DNA of 64,000 bases from Celeribacter baekdonensis (GCF_003047105.1 NZ_CP028475.1:3286001-3350000); one strand, 5' to 3'. Shown: positions 51,073 through 60,281, counted from the first letter of the stretch. Notes: generated by a model from the sequence alone, not told the origin. Program-made: numbers and translations.

Positions 51073-52083
51073 TCAGCGCCCGCGCATGATCATCCGGTAC
51101 CGCATTTGGTCAAAGATTACCGCGAGGATCAAAAGCCCGCCCAAAAGCACCATTTGCATGTAGGAGCTGATCTGGGCGAGGTTCATGCCGTTTTGCACCA
51201 TGACGATGAAGAAGGCGCCCAGGACCACGGTCTGGACCTTGCCGATCCCACCTCTGAGCGAGACGCCCGCGATGACACAGGCGGCGATGGATTCAAGCGC
51301 CATGGAGCCGCCCAAATTGGCCTCGCCGCTTTCCACTCGTGCGGTCAACAACAATCCGGTGAGTGACGCAATCAGTGAACAGAGGATGTAGGACACCATC
51401 AAGGTGCGCTTGGTGTTGATGGCCGACAGATGCGCGGCCTTGATATTGCCGCCGACGGCGTAAATCTGTGTGCCCAAAGGCGTGCGCGACATCACCAGCC
51501 ACATCACCACGATACAGATCGCGGCAATAAACACCGGGACTGGCACACCGAACCACTTGCCAAAGCCAAACGTGTCGCCAAAGGCAAAGGGCAGGCCAGA
51601 CACCGGTACGCCTCCGGTGAGAAACAGCGCAAGCCCGGCCCCAACAGAGGACACACCCAGCGTCATGATGAAGGGCGAAACCTCGAAATACGCCACACCG
51701 ACGCCATTGACGAGACCCACCAGCAGGGCGGTGAACCCCCCCGCCGCGATCCCGATCAAAATCGCCAACCAAATCGCATCGGGCATCACGCCCGCCGCCC
51801 ATGTCATCGACACGGCAGAGACCACAGAGGTCAGCGCAATCGCGGTGCCGACGGACAAATCAAACCCGCCAGAGACCAAAACCAACATCTGGCCCAAAGA
51901 GACCAAAACCAGATAAACCGATTGCCGCGCCACGTTGACAAGGTTCTGCCCGGTCAGGAATTTCGTGGACATCAGCGAGAAAACCACCAAAGCGATGGCC
52001 AAAAAGAATGGCAAGACGCCGACACGCAAAAACAGTTTGCGCAGAAAGCCGGAGGTGTCAGGTGAAGTGGGTGCGGGTGTCAT
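51073..52083 (-). CDS. Sugar-type ABC transporter permease (RbsC/XylH family)
   Basis: 336 residues, about nine to ten membrane segments. Family blocks: ALVVFSLMSTKFLTGQNLVN, LVLVSGGFDLSVGTAIALT, VGGNIKAAHLSAINTKR and SIAACVIAGVSLRGGIGKVQT. It overlaps the ATPase stop by four bases (ATGA). CUT2-type transporters usually carry sugars, but relatives with TorT-like binding proteins carry other small molecules. Confidence 0.92.
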   Translation of the reverse strand: MTPAPTSPDTSGFLRKLFLRVGVLPFFLAIALVVFSLMSTKFLTGQNLVNVARQSVYLVLVSLGQMLVLVSGGFDLSVGTAIALTSVVSAVSMTWAAGVMPDAIWLAILIGIAAGGFTALLVGLVNGVGVAYFEVSPFIMTLGVSSVGAGLALFLTGGVPVSGLPFAFGDTFGFGKWFGVPVPVFIAAICIVVMWLVMSRTPLGTQIYAVGGNIKAAHLSAINTKRTLMVSYILCSLIASLTGLLLTARVESGEANLGGSMALESIAACVIAGVSLRGGIGKVQTVVLGAFFIVMVQNGMNLAQISSYMQMVLLGGLLILAVIFDQMRYRMIMRGR

Positions 52084-53582
52084 AGGGTCGGTTCACTTTC
52101 AACAAAGAAGTGTTTCAAAACAGTGTCCTCGGTGGCATCAGTCCGCGCCAATTCGGCGGTGACATGACCATGTGCAAAGACGAGGAGACGGTGAGAGAGG
52201 TTGATCGCTTCGGGCAGATCGGAGGAGATCACGACCACGGCCTTGCCCGCCTCCGCCAGCGATTTGATCTTGAGGTAAAGCGCGGCGCGGGTGCCCATAT
52301 CGACGCCGACTGTCGGCTCATCAAAGATGTAAACATCGGCGTCTTGGCCAAAGGCCTTGCCAAACAACACCTTCTGTTGGTTGCCGCCCGAAAGCTGCGA
52401 GACATATTTGGCGCGGTAATCATGGGGCAATTCGACCCGATCCGCGATCTCGCTGACCCGCTCGCGCACCATGCGCCAATTGATCCAGCCGCGCTTGGAC
52501 GCGGTGCCCGAGGTCACCACATTGAGCCCAAGGTTGTCATTGGAGGTCTTGGCCAAATCAAGCCCTTCGGCTTTGCGATCTGGCGACAGATAATAGAGCC
52601 CACGGCGGATGATCTCGCGGGTCGAAAGATGGGTGATGTCCTGGCCTTTGAGGATGACGGTGCCGGTTTGATGCGGGGTCAACCCCATCATGGCGCGGAA
52701 AAACCGCGATTTGCCACAGCCAACCAGCCCCGCCACGCCCAAAACCTCACCGGCCCGCAGGCTCAGGCTGCTGGCGGCGACGCCAGGGGTCGACAGCCCG
52801 TTGACCTCAAGAACGACCGCGCCGGGTGTGGTGGCAATCACTGGGTAAATCTCCGCAATCGCGCGCCCGGTCATCATCTCGACCAAATGCGCCTCATCGG
52901 TATCCGTCATTGCAACCGTTCCGATTTTCGCGCCATCGCGCAGCACCGTGACCCGATCCGCAATGCGGGCGAATTCTTGCATCCGGTGGGAAATGTAAAC
53001 GATGCCAACGCCTTTGGCCTTTTGCTGTTGAATAAAGGCAAACAGGTGATCGACCTCGCGATCGGTCAGTGAGGCAGTCGGTTCATCCAAGATCAAGACC
53101 TTGAGATCACCGTGAAAGGCCTTGGCGATTTCGACCATCTGTTGCTGTGCCCGCGACAGGGACGCGACCTGTGCCGTGGGCGAGAGGGCAAAGCCCAACG
53201 TGTCGAAAATCTCTTGTGCGCGTCGGCGCATTTCGCCGTGATCAATCAAAAATCCGGCGCGCGGCTCTTGGCCCAAAAACATGTTTTCGGCCACGGTCAG
53301 TGTCGGGATCAGGGAGAATTCCTGGAACACGGTATAGACGCCATGGGATTTGGCGCGTGCCACCGTGTCGAAATTCATCGCATGACCCTCAAGGTAGATC
53401 GTGCCGTCAGAGGGCGATGTGGCGCCCGCGAGCATGGAAATCAGTGTTGATTTCCCAGCGCCATTTTCGCCAAACAACACATGAACCTCGCCTGCATTCA
53501 GGTCAAAATCCACCGCATTGAGGGCGCGCACGCCGGGGTAGTCCTTGGTCAATCCGTGGGTGGAGAGTAGGGGACGGGGCAT
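52080..53582 (-). CDS. Sugar-type ABC transporter ATP-binding protein (RbsA family, two domains)
   Basis: 500 residues from the ATG at 53582, which has GGAGG upstream. Two ATPase domains in tandem. The first has GENGAGKSTLISML, the altered signature LSRAQQQMVEIAKAF and ILDEPTASL. The second has an altered P-loop GLVGCGKSRFFRAMM, an intact signature LSGGNQQKVLFGKAF and YIFDEPTVGVDMGT. The unequal halves are normal for RbsA/MglA-type proteins. It lies between the binding-protein gene and the permease gene. Confidence 0.92.
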   Translation of the reverse strand: MPRPLLSTHGLTKDYPGVRALNAVDFDLNAGEVHVLFGENGAGKSTLISMLAGATSPSDGTIYLEGHAMNFDTVARAKSHGVYTVFQEFSLIPTLTVAENMFLGQEPRAGFLIDHGEMRRRAQEIFDTLGFALSPTAQVASLSRAQQQMVEIAKAFHGDLKVLILDEPTASLTDREVDHLFAFIQQQKAKGVGIVYISHRMQEFARIADRVTVLRDGAKIGTVAMTDTDEAHLVEMMTGRAIAEIYPVIATTPGAVVLEVNGLSTPGVAASSLSLRAGEVLGVAGLVGCGKSRFFRAMMGLTPHQTGTVILKGQDITHLSTREIIRRGLYYLSPDRKAEGLDLAKTSNDNLGLNVVTSGTASKRGWINWRMVRERVSEIADRVELPHDYRAKYVSQLSGGNQQKVLFGKAFGQDADVYIFDEPTVGVDMGTRAALYLKIKSLAEAGKAVVVISSDLPEAINLSHRLLVFAHGHVTAELARTDATEDTVLKHFFVESEPTL

Positions 53583-53605
53583 AGGTGGCCTCCAAATGGG
53601 ACAGT

Positions 53606-53631
53606 GGACCGGGACACATCTGCCCCGGCCC
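53606..53631 (-). other. Hairpin after the TorT-like binding-protein gene
   Basis: On the minus strand GGGCCGGGGCA pairs with TGTCCCGGTCC (two G-U pairs). It lies between the binding-protein and ATPase genes, where it would favour higher binding-protein levels. Confidence 0.5.
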
Positions 53632-53649
53632 GAGATCAAAGATCAGCCG

Positions 53650-54714
53650 TTAGTCGACGGAGAACACCGGGCGGAACCCGTCCGGCGGCAAGATCGCATC
53701 GCGCGCCACCGAGCCGATATTGTCGCCATCGACGACAAAGATTTTCGGCCCCACATGTTTGATGTACTCCTTGCCCTCGATGAGGCGCACCGCTTGGTCC
53801 ACGGCGATCCGGCCCTGAATGACCATCGAGTCTGCCGGAGCGGCGGCGATCATGCCGCGTTGGATGCCGGTGTAGACGCCGGGGGTCATGTAAAACGCCA
53901 AAAGTCCGATCTCATCGGTGAGACCACGTTCGCGCAAAAGACCCTGTGCCGCTTCGGCGGTGACCGCCGTGCCCGCGAGATATTTCACGTCGGGGTTGGA
54001 TTGCAAAACGTCTTCGACCAGCTTGAGCTGTGCCTCTTTGCCGGTGTCACCATAGCGCGGCTCCAACACCTCAACAGCGGAGCCTTCGACAGCGGTCATA
54101 AAGCCGGTGTTGGCGGCCTCAACCCAACCCGCACCCGCAGGTCCGGGGAACCAACCGACCTGAACCGGGTCCGTGCCAGCGGGGTGTTTGTCCGCCAGAT
54201 ATTTGCCGGTTTCAAAACCCATCGTGTAGAAAGACACCAAGGATTTGGCGGAAATGTCCGGCGAGGACACGCCGTTGATCACGTCGATCACCGGGATGCC
54301 TTTGGCGGCCACTTCGGAAATCACGCTGTTGAGGCCGTCATAGGAAATCGCACCGATGATGACCGCATCTGCGCCGGAGGCAACGCAATCTTCGATCTGG
54401 CTGACCTGTTTTGACAGCTCGGTATACCCGCCCGCCTCAACAAGGTTCATTTTGACGCCAAGGCGTTTGGCTTCTTCGGCCACGCCGTAATCCACGCCCA
54501 GCCAATAGGCGTCTTTCATATGCGGGAAAGACACGCAGATGTTGTAGGCCGCATCGGCTTTCTCAAGCGCTTCATAGGTCACCGGGGTAGAGGTGCCATC
54601 GGTGGAAAAGGCGGGGGTCACCTCTTCGGCCTCATAGGGATACCAGGCGTCGGCAAGCGCCGGGGTGGTGAGCATGGCGGCAAAGGCCACGCCGGTCAAA
54701 AGGGCATGTTTCAT
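53650..54714 (-). CDS. TorT-like periplasmic substrate-binding protein
   Basis: 354 residues. Signal peptide KHALLTGVAFAAMLTTPALA, then a type 1 periplasmic-binding fold: ICVSFPHMKDAYWLGVDYGV, SKQVSQIEDCVASGADAVII, GISYDGLNS-like text and KGIPVIDVINGVSSPD. The opening after the signal (WYPYEAEEVTPAF) and the first domain resemble TorT, the TMAO-sensing periplasmic protein, more than ribose-binding proteins. Here it is paired with RbsA- and RbsC-type components and so should be a transport protein. Trimethylamine oxide or a similar small amine is one candidate ligand; that is inference. Confidence 0.85.
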   Translation of the reverse strand: MKHALLTGVAFAAMLTTPALADAWYPYEAEEVTPAFSTDGTSTPVTYEALEKADAAYNICVSFPHMKDAYWLGVDYGVAEEAKRLGVKMNLVEAGGYTELSKQVSQIEDCVASGADAVIIGAISYDGLNSVISEVAAKGIPVIDVINGVSSPDISAKSLVSFYTMGFETGKYLADKHPAGTDPVQVGWFPGPAGAGWVEAANTGFMTAVEGSAVEVLEPRYGDTGKEAQLKLVEDVLQSNPDVKYLAGTAVTAEAAQGLLRERGLTDEIGLLAFYMTPGVYTGIQRGMIAAAPADSMVIQGRIAVDQAVRLIEGKEYIKHVGPKIFVVDGDNIGSVARDAILPPDGFRPVFSVD

Positions 54715-54778
54715 GGATCTGACTCCTTGTTGGGTCCATCAGTTGAAATGCGGTCATTGCCGCGTTTTTATTATGAAA

Positions 54779-54794
54779 GGGAGCGGGTGCTCCC
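54779..54794 (-). terminator. Weak terminator between pxpC and the binding-protein gene
   Basis: GGGAGC, loop ACCC, GCTCCC on the minus strand, followed by TTTCATAATAAAAA. A second stem, TCAGGCCC / GGGCCTGA (54803-54826), overlaps the pxpC stop. Partial termination would separate the pxp unit from the transporter. Confidence 0.5.
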
Positions 54795-54810
54795 GGTCGG
54801 CATCAGGCCC

Positions 54811-55782
54811 CTATGCGAGGGCCTGACGGATATCTGCGAGAATGGCTTTGCGCGCGGCGCGTGCCGCCAGCGCCTCGTCCATCTCGACACGTTTGAAGGT
54901 GACGGGGGTGTTGGGCTGCAATTGACCGATCAGGTCCATATCCGCCGAAATCACCGCACCAAGGGTGAAATAGCCACCCCCCGACACCGCATCACGGTGC
55001 AACACGATGGGTTCCAAGCCGCCGGGCACCTGAATCGAGCCATATGAATAGCACCCATCCACGATGTTTGACGGATCGGAGCCTGCGCCAAAGGGTTGTG
55101 GACGATCGACAAATTCCATCGGAGTGCCACCACGGAACCGATAGCCCATGCGGTCGGCCTCGGGCGCAACCACCCAAGCATCATCGAAAAACGCCTTTTG
55201 GCTTTTCTCGGTCAGACGGTGCCAATAGAGCCCGGTCAATACCCGCAACTCGGCGGGGGTGCCGGGGCGGCGGCGGAGCGCCAGGGGAACAGAGCGCCCC
55301 TCCGCCACCACCGCGCCAGGTCCAACCGGGATCACATCCCCGGCGGCCACGGCGCGCCCTTCGAAGCCACCCAAGGCCCCGATGGGATAGGTGGAGCGTG
55401 ACCCAAGCGCAGGCTCAGTCGCGATGCCGCCAGAGACAGCGATGTAAATCCGCGCACCCGCTTTGAGAAAGCCAAAGGACAGAACCTGCCCGGGTTTGAC
55501 TGTGAACGACGTCCATGTCTCGCGCGGGTCCCCGTCAAGCATCATCGGGATGTCCGCGCCGGTGACGGCGACGCTCATTTCGGCCGCAAATTTGATCTCC
55601 GGCCCCATGAACACGGCTTCCAATCCGGCTGCGCCCTCGTCATTGCCAACCAAAAGGTTGGCCGCCCGCAACGCCAAGCGATCCATCGCGCCGCCTTCGG
55701 GAATGCCAAGGTGAAAGTAGCCGGGGCGGCCAAGGTCCTGAACACTGGTTGCCAGTCCCGGTTTGATGATCTCAAGCGTCAT
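54811..55782 (-). CDS. pxpC: 5-oxoprolinase/biotin-dependent carboxyltransferase subunit C (KipA, AHS2)
   Basis: 323 residues of the AHS2 domain family. Opening block IKPGLATSVQDLGRPGYFHLG, then GGAMDRLALRAANLLVGND, LSFGFLKAGARIYIAVSGGI, GSRSTYPIGALGGFEGRA, and near the end IVDGCYSYGSIQVPGGLEPI with DAVSGGGYFTLGAVI. In B. subtilis the PxpB-PxpC pair with PxpA hydrolyses 5-oxoproline using ATP; the same domains form the carboxyltransferase part of urea carboxylase. It overlaps pxpB by 11 bases. Confidence 0.9.
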   Translation of the reverse strand: MTLEIIKPGLATSVQDLGRPGYFHLGIPEGGAMDRLALRAANLLVGNDEGAAGLEAVFMGPEIKFAAEMSVAVTGADIPMMLDGDPRETWTSFTVKPGQVLSFGFLKAGARIYIAVSGGIATEPALGSRSTYPIGALGGFEGRAVAAGDVIPVGPGAVVAEGRSVPLALRRRPGTPAELRVLTGLYWHRLTEKSQKAFFDDAWVVAPEADRMGYRFRGGTPMEFVDRPQPFGAGSDPSNIVDGCYSYGSIQVPGGLEPIVLHRDAVSGGGYFTLGAVISADMDLIGQLQPNTPVTFKRVEMDEALAARAARKAILADIRQALA

Positions 55783-56647
55783 TGAGGGCCTCCATCAGCT
55801 TGGCGTTGACGCCGGTCATGTCGGCGTTGAAAGCGTCGAGATCAAATTTGACCTCGGCAATGCGCGGCGCATAGGTGCCCGCCTCGACCTCTTTGACGAT
55901 CCGGTCATAGTCCGCGCGATCAATCGGTTTCCATTTGACGATGTCGCCGGGGCGGAAAAACACCATGAACTCTTTGAGGTAGCTGATCTTTTGTTCTGGG
56001 TCATAGATCGGCATCGGGGTGATCCCGAACATCTGATAGCCACCGGCACCGCGCACCGAATAGATACAGGAAAAACAGCCGCCATAGCCCACGGTCAGTT
56101 TCGGCGTATCGGTTCGAGGCCGTAGGTATTTTGGCACCTCAAGCTGTTTGTCGCGCTCGACCAGTTGGTAGAGAAACGGCAGGCCCGACACGAAACCCAC
56201 CATAGAGACGAACCAAGGTTGGGAATGATGCGCCTCGATAAAAGCGGCGACACTGTCATAGCCGTTGATCTTGGCGGCATATTCCAAATCCGACCCGCTC
56301 GGGTCTTGGTGGCGTTCGCGGAACCGCATCAGGGTTTCATGGGTCCACGGGTCTTCATAAAACACCGGAATTTCGATGATCCGGGTCTCAAGGCGTTTTT
56401 CTTGCGCCTTTGCCTCGTGTTCCAATTCCTTGATCTTGGCCATGATGTCGTCAGGGGCGATGACATCGGGGTCAAAGCGCACCTCAAAGGAGGCGTTCGC
56501 CGGGCAAATCTCGGTCACGCCGGGGATATTCGCGGCGCGCACCAGTTTGCTCAAGGACAGGCAGATAAAGAAGGCATCCAGAGACATTTCATCGTCGATT
56601 TCGACATAGATATGTTCGTCCCCGCCATAGCTGTAACGCGTTTTCAT
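55772..56647 (-). CDS. pxpB: 5-oxoprolinase/carboxyltransferase subunit B (KipI, AHS1)
   Basis: 291 residues from the ATG at 56647, which has AAGGAG upstream and overlaps the accC stop (ATGA). AHS1 domain features: a short N-terminal part, IEIPVFYEDPWTHETL-like text near 110 corresponding to the IPV-Y-GGE/P region, GFVSGLPFLYQL, and the C-terminal VGYGGCFSCIYSVRGAGGYQMFG, equivalent to the AGxxTGIYP-x-SPGGW block of KipI. It is longer than B. subtilis KipI (about 240). The variant text ISYLKEFMVFFRPGDIVKW ends the domain. Confidence 0.85.
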   Translation of the reverse strand: MKTRYSYGGDEHIYVEIDDEMSLDAFFICLSLSKLVRAANIPGVTEICPANASFEVRFDPDVIAPDDIMAKIKELEHEAKAQEKRLETRIIEIPVFYEDPWTHETLMRFRERHQDPSGSDLEYAAKINGYDSVAAFIEAHHSQPWFVSMVGFVSGLPFLYQLVERDKQLEVPKYLRPRTDTPKLTVGYGGCFSCIYSVRGAGGYQMFGITPMPIYDPEQKISYLKEFMVFFRPGDIVKWKPIDRADYDRIVKEVEAGTYAPRIAEVKFDLDAFNADMTGVNAKLMEALNDA

Positions 56648-58020
56648 GCGGCGTCTCCTTTGGTTGCGTTCAAATGTCCAGCGGCCAGCCACGGTTCCAG
56701 CCATTGGGTGTGAAACGCGCCTTTGCGCACCTCCGGGTCAGCGGCCAGCGCAAGGTGCAGCGGCACCGTGGTTTTCGTTCCGCCGATCTCCAATTCGGTG
56801 AGGGCGATGACCAATTTATCAATCGCCTCATCGCGGGTCGGGGCATGGACAATCACCTTGCCCAACAGCGAGTCATAGAACGGCGGGATTTGGTAGCCTT
56901 CGGAGAGGAAGTGATCAAACCGCACGCCGTCGCCCTTGGGCTCGACCAGTTTCGACACCACGCCGGGCCATGGCATGAATTGCATGAACGGATCTTCGGC
57001 ACAGATGCGCACCTCTATGGCATGACCTGAACGGGTGATCTGATCTTGGGTCATCGACAGTTTGGCTCCGCCGCACACATTGATCATTTCCGCCACAAGA
57101 TCGACGCCGGTGAGCATTTCGGTGACCGGATGTTCGACCTGAATGCGGGTGTTCATTTCGATGAAGTAAAACGCGTTGGTGGCCTCATCATAAAGGTACT
57201 CAAGCGTCCCTGCGCCGCGATAGTTCACCGCTTTGGCCAGCGCCACGGCAGAGGCACAAAGCGCTGCACGGGTCGGTTCATCCAAACAGGCGGCCCCGGC
57301 TTCTTCCCAGACCTTTTGGCGGCGGCGTTGCAGCGAACATTCGCGTTCAAAACAATGCACAGCGGTGTCGCCATCGCCCAAGATTTGCACCTCGATATGG
57401 CGCGGCGACAGGATGGCGCGTTCGATATAGAGACCACCATCGCCAAAGGCGGCTTCGGCTTCGGCCTTGGCTTGTGGGGCGAGGGTTCTGAGTTCTGCCT
57501 CGTTCGACGCGATGCGAATGCCGCGCCCACCACCGCCGGCTGCGGCTTTGATCATCACCGGGTAGCCGATCTCATTGGCCACGTTCAGCGCGTCTTCGAC
57601 GTCAATTCGCCCTTCGGAGCCGGGCACCACCGGCACACCAGCGGCCAAAGCGGCCTGACGTGCGGCGACCTTATCGCCCATGCGTTCAATCGTGTCCGCC
57701 GTCGGCCCGACGAAAATCAACCCGGCCTCTTCGACAGCGCGGGCAAAGCGCGGGCTTTCGGACAAAAAGCCGTAGCCCGGATGGATCGCATCCGCGCCCG
57801 TGTCCTTGGCGGCTTTCAGCACAGCCTCAATGTTTAGATAGCTGTCCTTTGAGGGCGCAGGGCCGATGCAAACAGCCTCGTCGGCCAGTTTCACCGCCAA
57901 CATATCGGTGTCAGCTTCGGAATGGGCTTGGATCGCGTGGATGCCAAGGGCCTGTGCCGCGCGCACGATCCGCACGGCAATTTCGCCCCGGTTGGCAATG
58001 AAAAGACGTTCAATAGCCAT
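56644..58020 (-). CDS. accC: Biotin carboxylase (AccC-type)
   Basis: 458 residues from the ATG at 58020; the frame is open to 58050. ATP-grasp biotin carboxylase with all standard blocks: LFIANRGEIAVRIVRAA, GADAIHPGYGFLSE, VMIKAAAGGGGRGIR (glycine-rich lid), CFERECSLQRRRQKVWEEA, EMNTRIQVEHPVTEMLTGVD and HAIEVRICAEDP. It carboxylates biotin on a carrier with ATP and bicarbonate. A second, fatty-acid-type accC is presumably elsewhere in the genome. Its neighbours (carrier, AHS1, AHS2) make a dedicated urea-carboxylase-like or 5-oxoproline-acting complex likely. Confidence 0.92.
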   Translation of the reverse strand: MAIERLFIANRGEIAVRIVRAAQALGIHAIQAHSEADTDMLAVKLADEAVCIGPAPSKDSYLNIEAVLKAAKDTGADAIHPGYGFLSESPRFARAVEEAGLIFVGPTADTIERMGDKVAARQAALAAGVPVVPGSEGRIDVEDALNVANEIGYPVMIKAAAGGGGRGIRIASNEAELRTLAPQAKAEAEAAFGDGGLYIERAILSPRHIEVQILGDGDTAVHCFERECSLQRRRQKVWEEAGAACLDEPTRAALCASAVALAKAVNYRGAGTLEYLYDEATNAFYFIEMNTRIQVEHPVTEMLTGVDLVAEMINVCGGAKLSMTQDQITRSGHAIEVRICAEDPFMQFMPWPGVVSKLVEPKGDGVRFDHFLSEGYQIPPFYDSLLGKVIVHAPTRDEAIDKLVIALTELEIGGTKTTVPLHLALAADPEVRKGAFHTQWLEPWLAAGHLNATKGDAA

Positions 58021-58024
58021 CAGA

Positions 58025-58258
58025 TCACTCAAGCTCCGCAAGCACAGCACCGGCGGTCACCGGGGCGGCGTCCTCGATCATGTATTTGACAAAAGTACCC
58101 TCAACTTCGGAGGTTACAGCGATAAAGGTTTTCATCACTTCGACCAGACCGATGGTGTCGCCAATGGCCACCGCATCGCCGGGGGATTTGAACACCGGCT
58201 CCTCGGGGGAGGGCTTGTGATAAAATGTGCCGGGGAGGGGGGATTGAATGTTGCTCAT
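58025..58258 (-). CDS. accB: Short biotin carboxyl carrier protein
   Basis: 77 residues from the ATG at 58258. The biotinyl domain is nearly all there is: GTFYHKPSPEEPVFKSPGD, then GLVEVMKTFIAVTSEVEG with biotinyl Lys43 in VMKT, and a closing APVTAGAVLAELE. Fatty-acid AccB proteins are about twice as long and have a Pro/Ala linker, so this is a dedicated carrier for the neighbouring carboxylase. It lies four bases upstream of accC. Confidence 0.9.
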   Translation of the reverse strand: MSNIQSPLPGTFYHKPSPEEPVFKSPGDAVAIGDTIGLVEVMKTFIAVTSEVEGTFVKYMIEDAAPVTAGAVLAELE

Positions 58259-58289
58259 GGTCGTTTCCTGTTGGTTTAGCTCTGTTGGC

Positions 58290-59069
58290 TTAGGCGGTTT
58301 CAAGCACGGCGGAGGCCGGTGCAATATGGATGCCGTTTTCGGTCAGAGTGGCGCGGATCGCGCGTCCGATGTCCAGAGCGCCCGGCGTGTCGGAGTGAAA
58401 ACAAATCGACTCGAACGCGATGTCGATGTCTTTGCCCTCAACCGTGCTCACTTTGCCCTCAAGACAGGCGCGCAGACATTTTTGCGCAATCGCGTCCGGG
58501 TCGGGTCGGCCGACGCGGCGGGTGAAAACAATCGCGCCATCAGTGCCATAGTCGCGGTCGGCATAGAATTCACGCACCACCGGATGACCCAACCGTTTGG
58601 CGACCTCATAGGTTTTGGACACGCCCATGCAATAGATCAAAAGATCGCCGCTGATCGCGCCAAGGCTTTCGATCATGTGCAGCGACAGCTCTTCGTTGCG
58701 GGCGGCCTCCATGTACAGCGCACCATGGGGTTTGACGTGCTGAAGGCGGATGCCGTGACGGCGGCCAAATTCGCGCACCGCGCCGACCTGATAGATGATG
58801 TCGTTGACCAATTCTTCGTGGGTGGTCTGGATGAAACGGCGGCCAAAGCCCTGAAGGTCGCGATAGCCGGGATGCGCGCCAAGCCCGACGCCGTAGACCT
58901 GGGCCAATTTGATCACCCGATCCATGGAGTTGGGATCACCGGCGTGAAACCCTGCGGCGATGTTGGCCGAAGAGATCAGCGCCATCAGATCTTCGTCAGG
59001 CGCTTCGCCCAAGACCCAATGGCCAAAGCCCTCACCCATGTCGCAATTTAAATCGATGATCTTCTGCAT
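58290..59069 (-). CDS. pxpA: 5-oxoprolinase subunit A (LamB/YcsF family)
   Basis: 259 residues from the ATG at 59069 with AAGGA upstream. LamB/YcsF features: [13 protein letters not shown] at the start, [46 protein letters not shown] and a final [13 protein letters not shown]. PxpA is the subunit thought to hydrolyse the activated oxoproline ring. It is the first gene of the minus-strand pxpA-accB-accC-pxpB-pxpC set and faces a LysR gene across an A+T-rich promoter region. Confidence 0.92.
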   Translation of the reverse strand: MQKIIDLNCDMGEGFGHWVLGEAPDEDLMALISSANIAAGFHAGDPNSMDRVIKLAQVYGVGLGAHPGYRDLQGFGRRFIQTTHEELVNDIIYQVGAVREFGRRHGIRLQHVKPHGALYMEAARNEELSLHMIESLGAISGDLLIYCMGVSKTYEVAKRLGHPVVREFYADRDYGTDGAIVFTRRVGRPDPDAIAQKCLRACLEGKVSTVEGKDIDIAFESICFHSDTPGALDIGRAIRATLTENGIHIAPASAVLETA

Positions 59070-59363
59070 GACTGGTCCTTGTTCTCTGTGGAACCAGCAT
59101 TTTCCAGATTGTGCCTGTTTGTAAAATTCAGAATTCAACTACTGTATTATCGAATTTTCCAAATATGAAATTTCAATCCAGATCAGATTTTACGCAAATT
59201 TGGGCAAAAATGGGCAATTTCAAAACGACTCAGACGCCAATCATTCTCTTTTTTAGATAATACTAAATTTGAAAATTGAATTTCCGAATTTACGGCACAT
59301 CCTCTACACTGACATCAAAGCACCGCGCCAAGGTGTTCGGAAAATCCGAAGAGGTCGGTCCTG
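59070..59363. promoter_or_regulatory. A+T-rich divergent promoter region with GAATTT(T)CC(A/G)AA repeats
   Basis: 294 bases with no gene. GAATTTTCCAA (59152-59162) and GAATTTCCGAA (59278-59288) form an imperfect direct repeat, and GAAATTTC (59167-59174) is a perfect palindrome. These are candidate sites for the LysR protein that controls pxpA and itself. Confidence 0.45.
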
Positions 59364-60281
59364 ATGAATCTGCGCCAATTGAAATATTTCCTCGCCACCG
59401 CCGAATTGGGTCAGGTCAGCCGTGCCGCCAGCGAGTTGTCGATTTCACAATCCTCGATCACCACGGCGATTCGCGAGTTGGAACAGGAAATGGACACCAT
59501 TCTGTTTGTGCGCACGGCACATGGGATGGAGCCGACCGGGTCGGGGCGTGAACTTGTTGGGGCGGCGCGTGACGTGTTGGAAAAGGTCGATATCGCCCGC
59601 AACATCGGCCAAGGGCGCTCCGAGATCGAAGGCACCATCAACATTGCCGCGACCTATACGGTGATCGGGTATTTCCTGCCGTTTCATCTGGACCGTCTGA
59701 CCCACCGGTTTCCGAAACTCGACATTCGCATCAGTGAGCTGAACCGGGAGAGCATCGAAGAGGGGTTGATGACCAATCGCTTTGACATGGCGGTTTTGCT
59801 GACCTCGAACACCGCCAATCCTGAACTTGAGACCGAAACCCTGCTGCGCTCGCATCGCCGTCTTTGGGTGCCGCAAAACCATCCGTTGCACCAACAGGGC
59901 CGCGCCACATTCGAAGACATCGCGAAAGAGGATTACATCATGTTGACCGTCGATGAGGCGGCCAACACCTCGATGAAATATTGGGGGCCGACCGGGCTGA
60001 CACCCAACATCAAACTGCGCACCTCATCGACCGAGGCGGTGCGTTCTATGGTGGCCAACGGTCAGGGCATCACCATTCTTTCGGATATGGTCTATCGGCC
60101 ATGGTCTTTGGAGGGACGTCGGATCGGCACGGTCGCCACCGACCGCGAAATCCCGTCGATGGATGTGGGTTTGGCGTGGCGTCGCACGCAGGACATGAGC
60201 GAGCCTGTGCGGGTATTTTACGACTATTTTATGGATGCGTTCCTGTCACCGCAAATGTCGCAACTCGCCGGGCGTAGTTAA
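59364..60281 (+). CDS. LysR-family transcriptional regulator of the pxp operon
   Basis: 305 residues. The winged helix reads MNLRQLKYFLATAELGQVSR, ELSISQSSITTAIRELEQEM and FVRTAHGMEPTGSGREL; the effector domain begins INIAATYTVIGYFLPFHLDR. AAGAGG precedes the ATG by nine bases. Divergent from pxpA with repeats between, so it probably senses a substrate or product of the oxoproline/carboxylase pathway. It is convergent with the M20 gene. Confidence 0.9.
   Translation: MNLRQLKYFLATAELGQVSRAASELSISQSSITTAIRELEQEMDTILFVRTAHGMEPTGSGRELVGAARDVLEKVDIARNIGQGRSEIEGTINIAATYTVIGYFLPFHLDRLTHRFPKLDIRISELNRESIEEGLMTNRFDMAVLLTSNTANPELETETLLRSHRRLWVPQNHPLHQQGRATFEDIAKEDYIMLTVDEAANTSMKYWGPTGLTPNIKLRTSSTEAVRSMVANGQGITILSDMVYRPWSLEGRRIGTVATDREIPSMDVGLAWRRTQDMSEPVRVFYDYFMDAFLSPQMSQLAGRS

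Noticed and set aside
54421..54427. A seventh GTATAC motif
   Set aside because: It lies inside the TorT-like coding sequence in a G+C-rich context (GGTATACCC) and lacks the flanking T and A of the intergenic sites.
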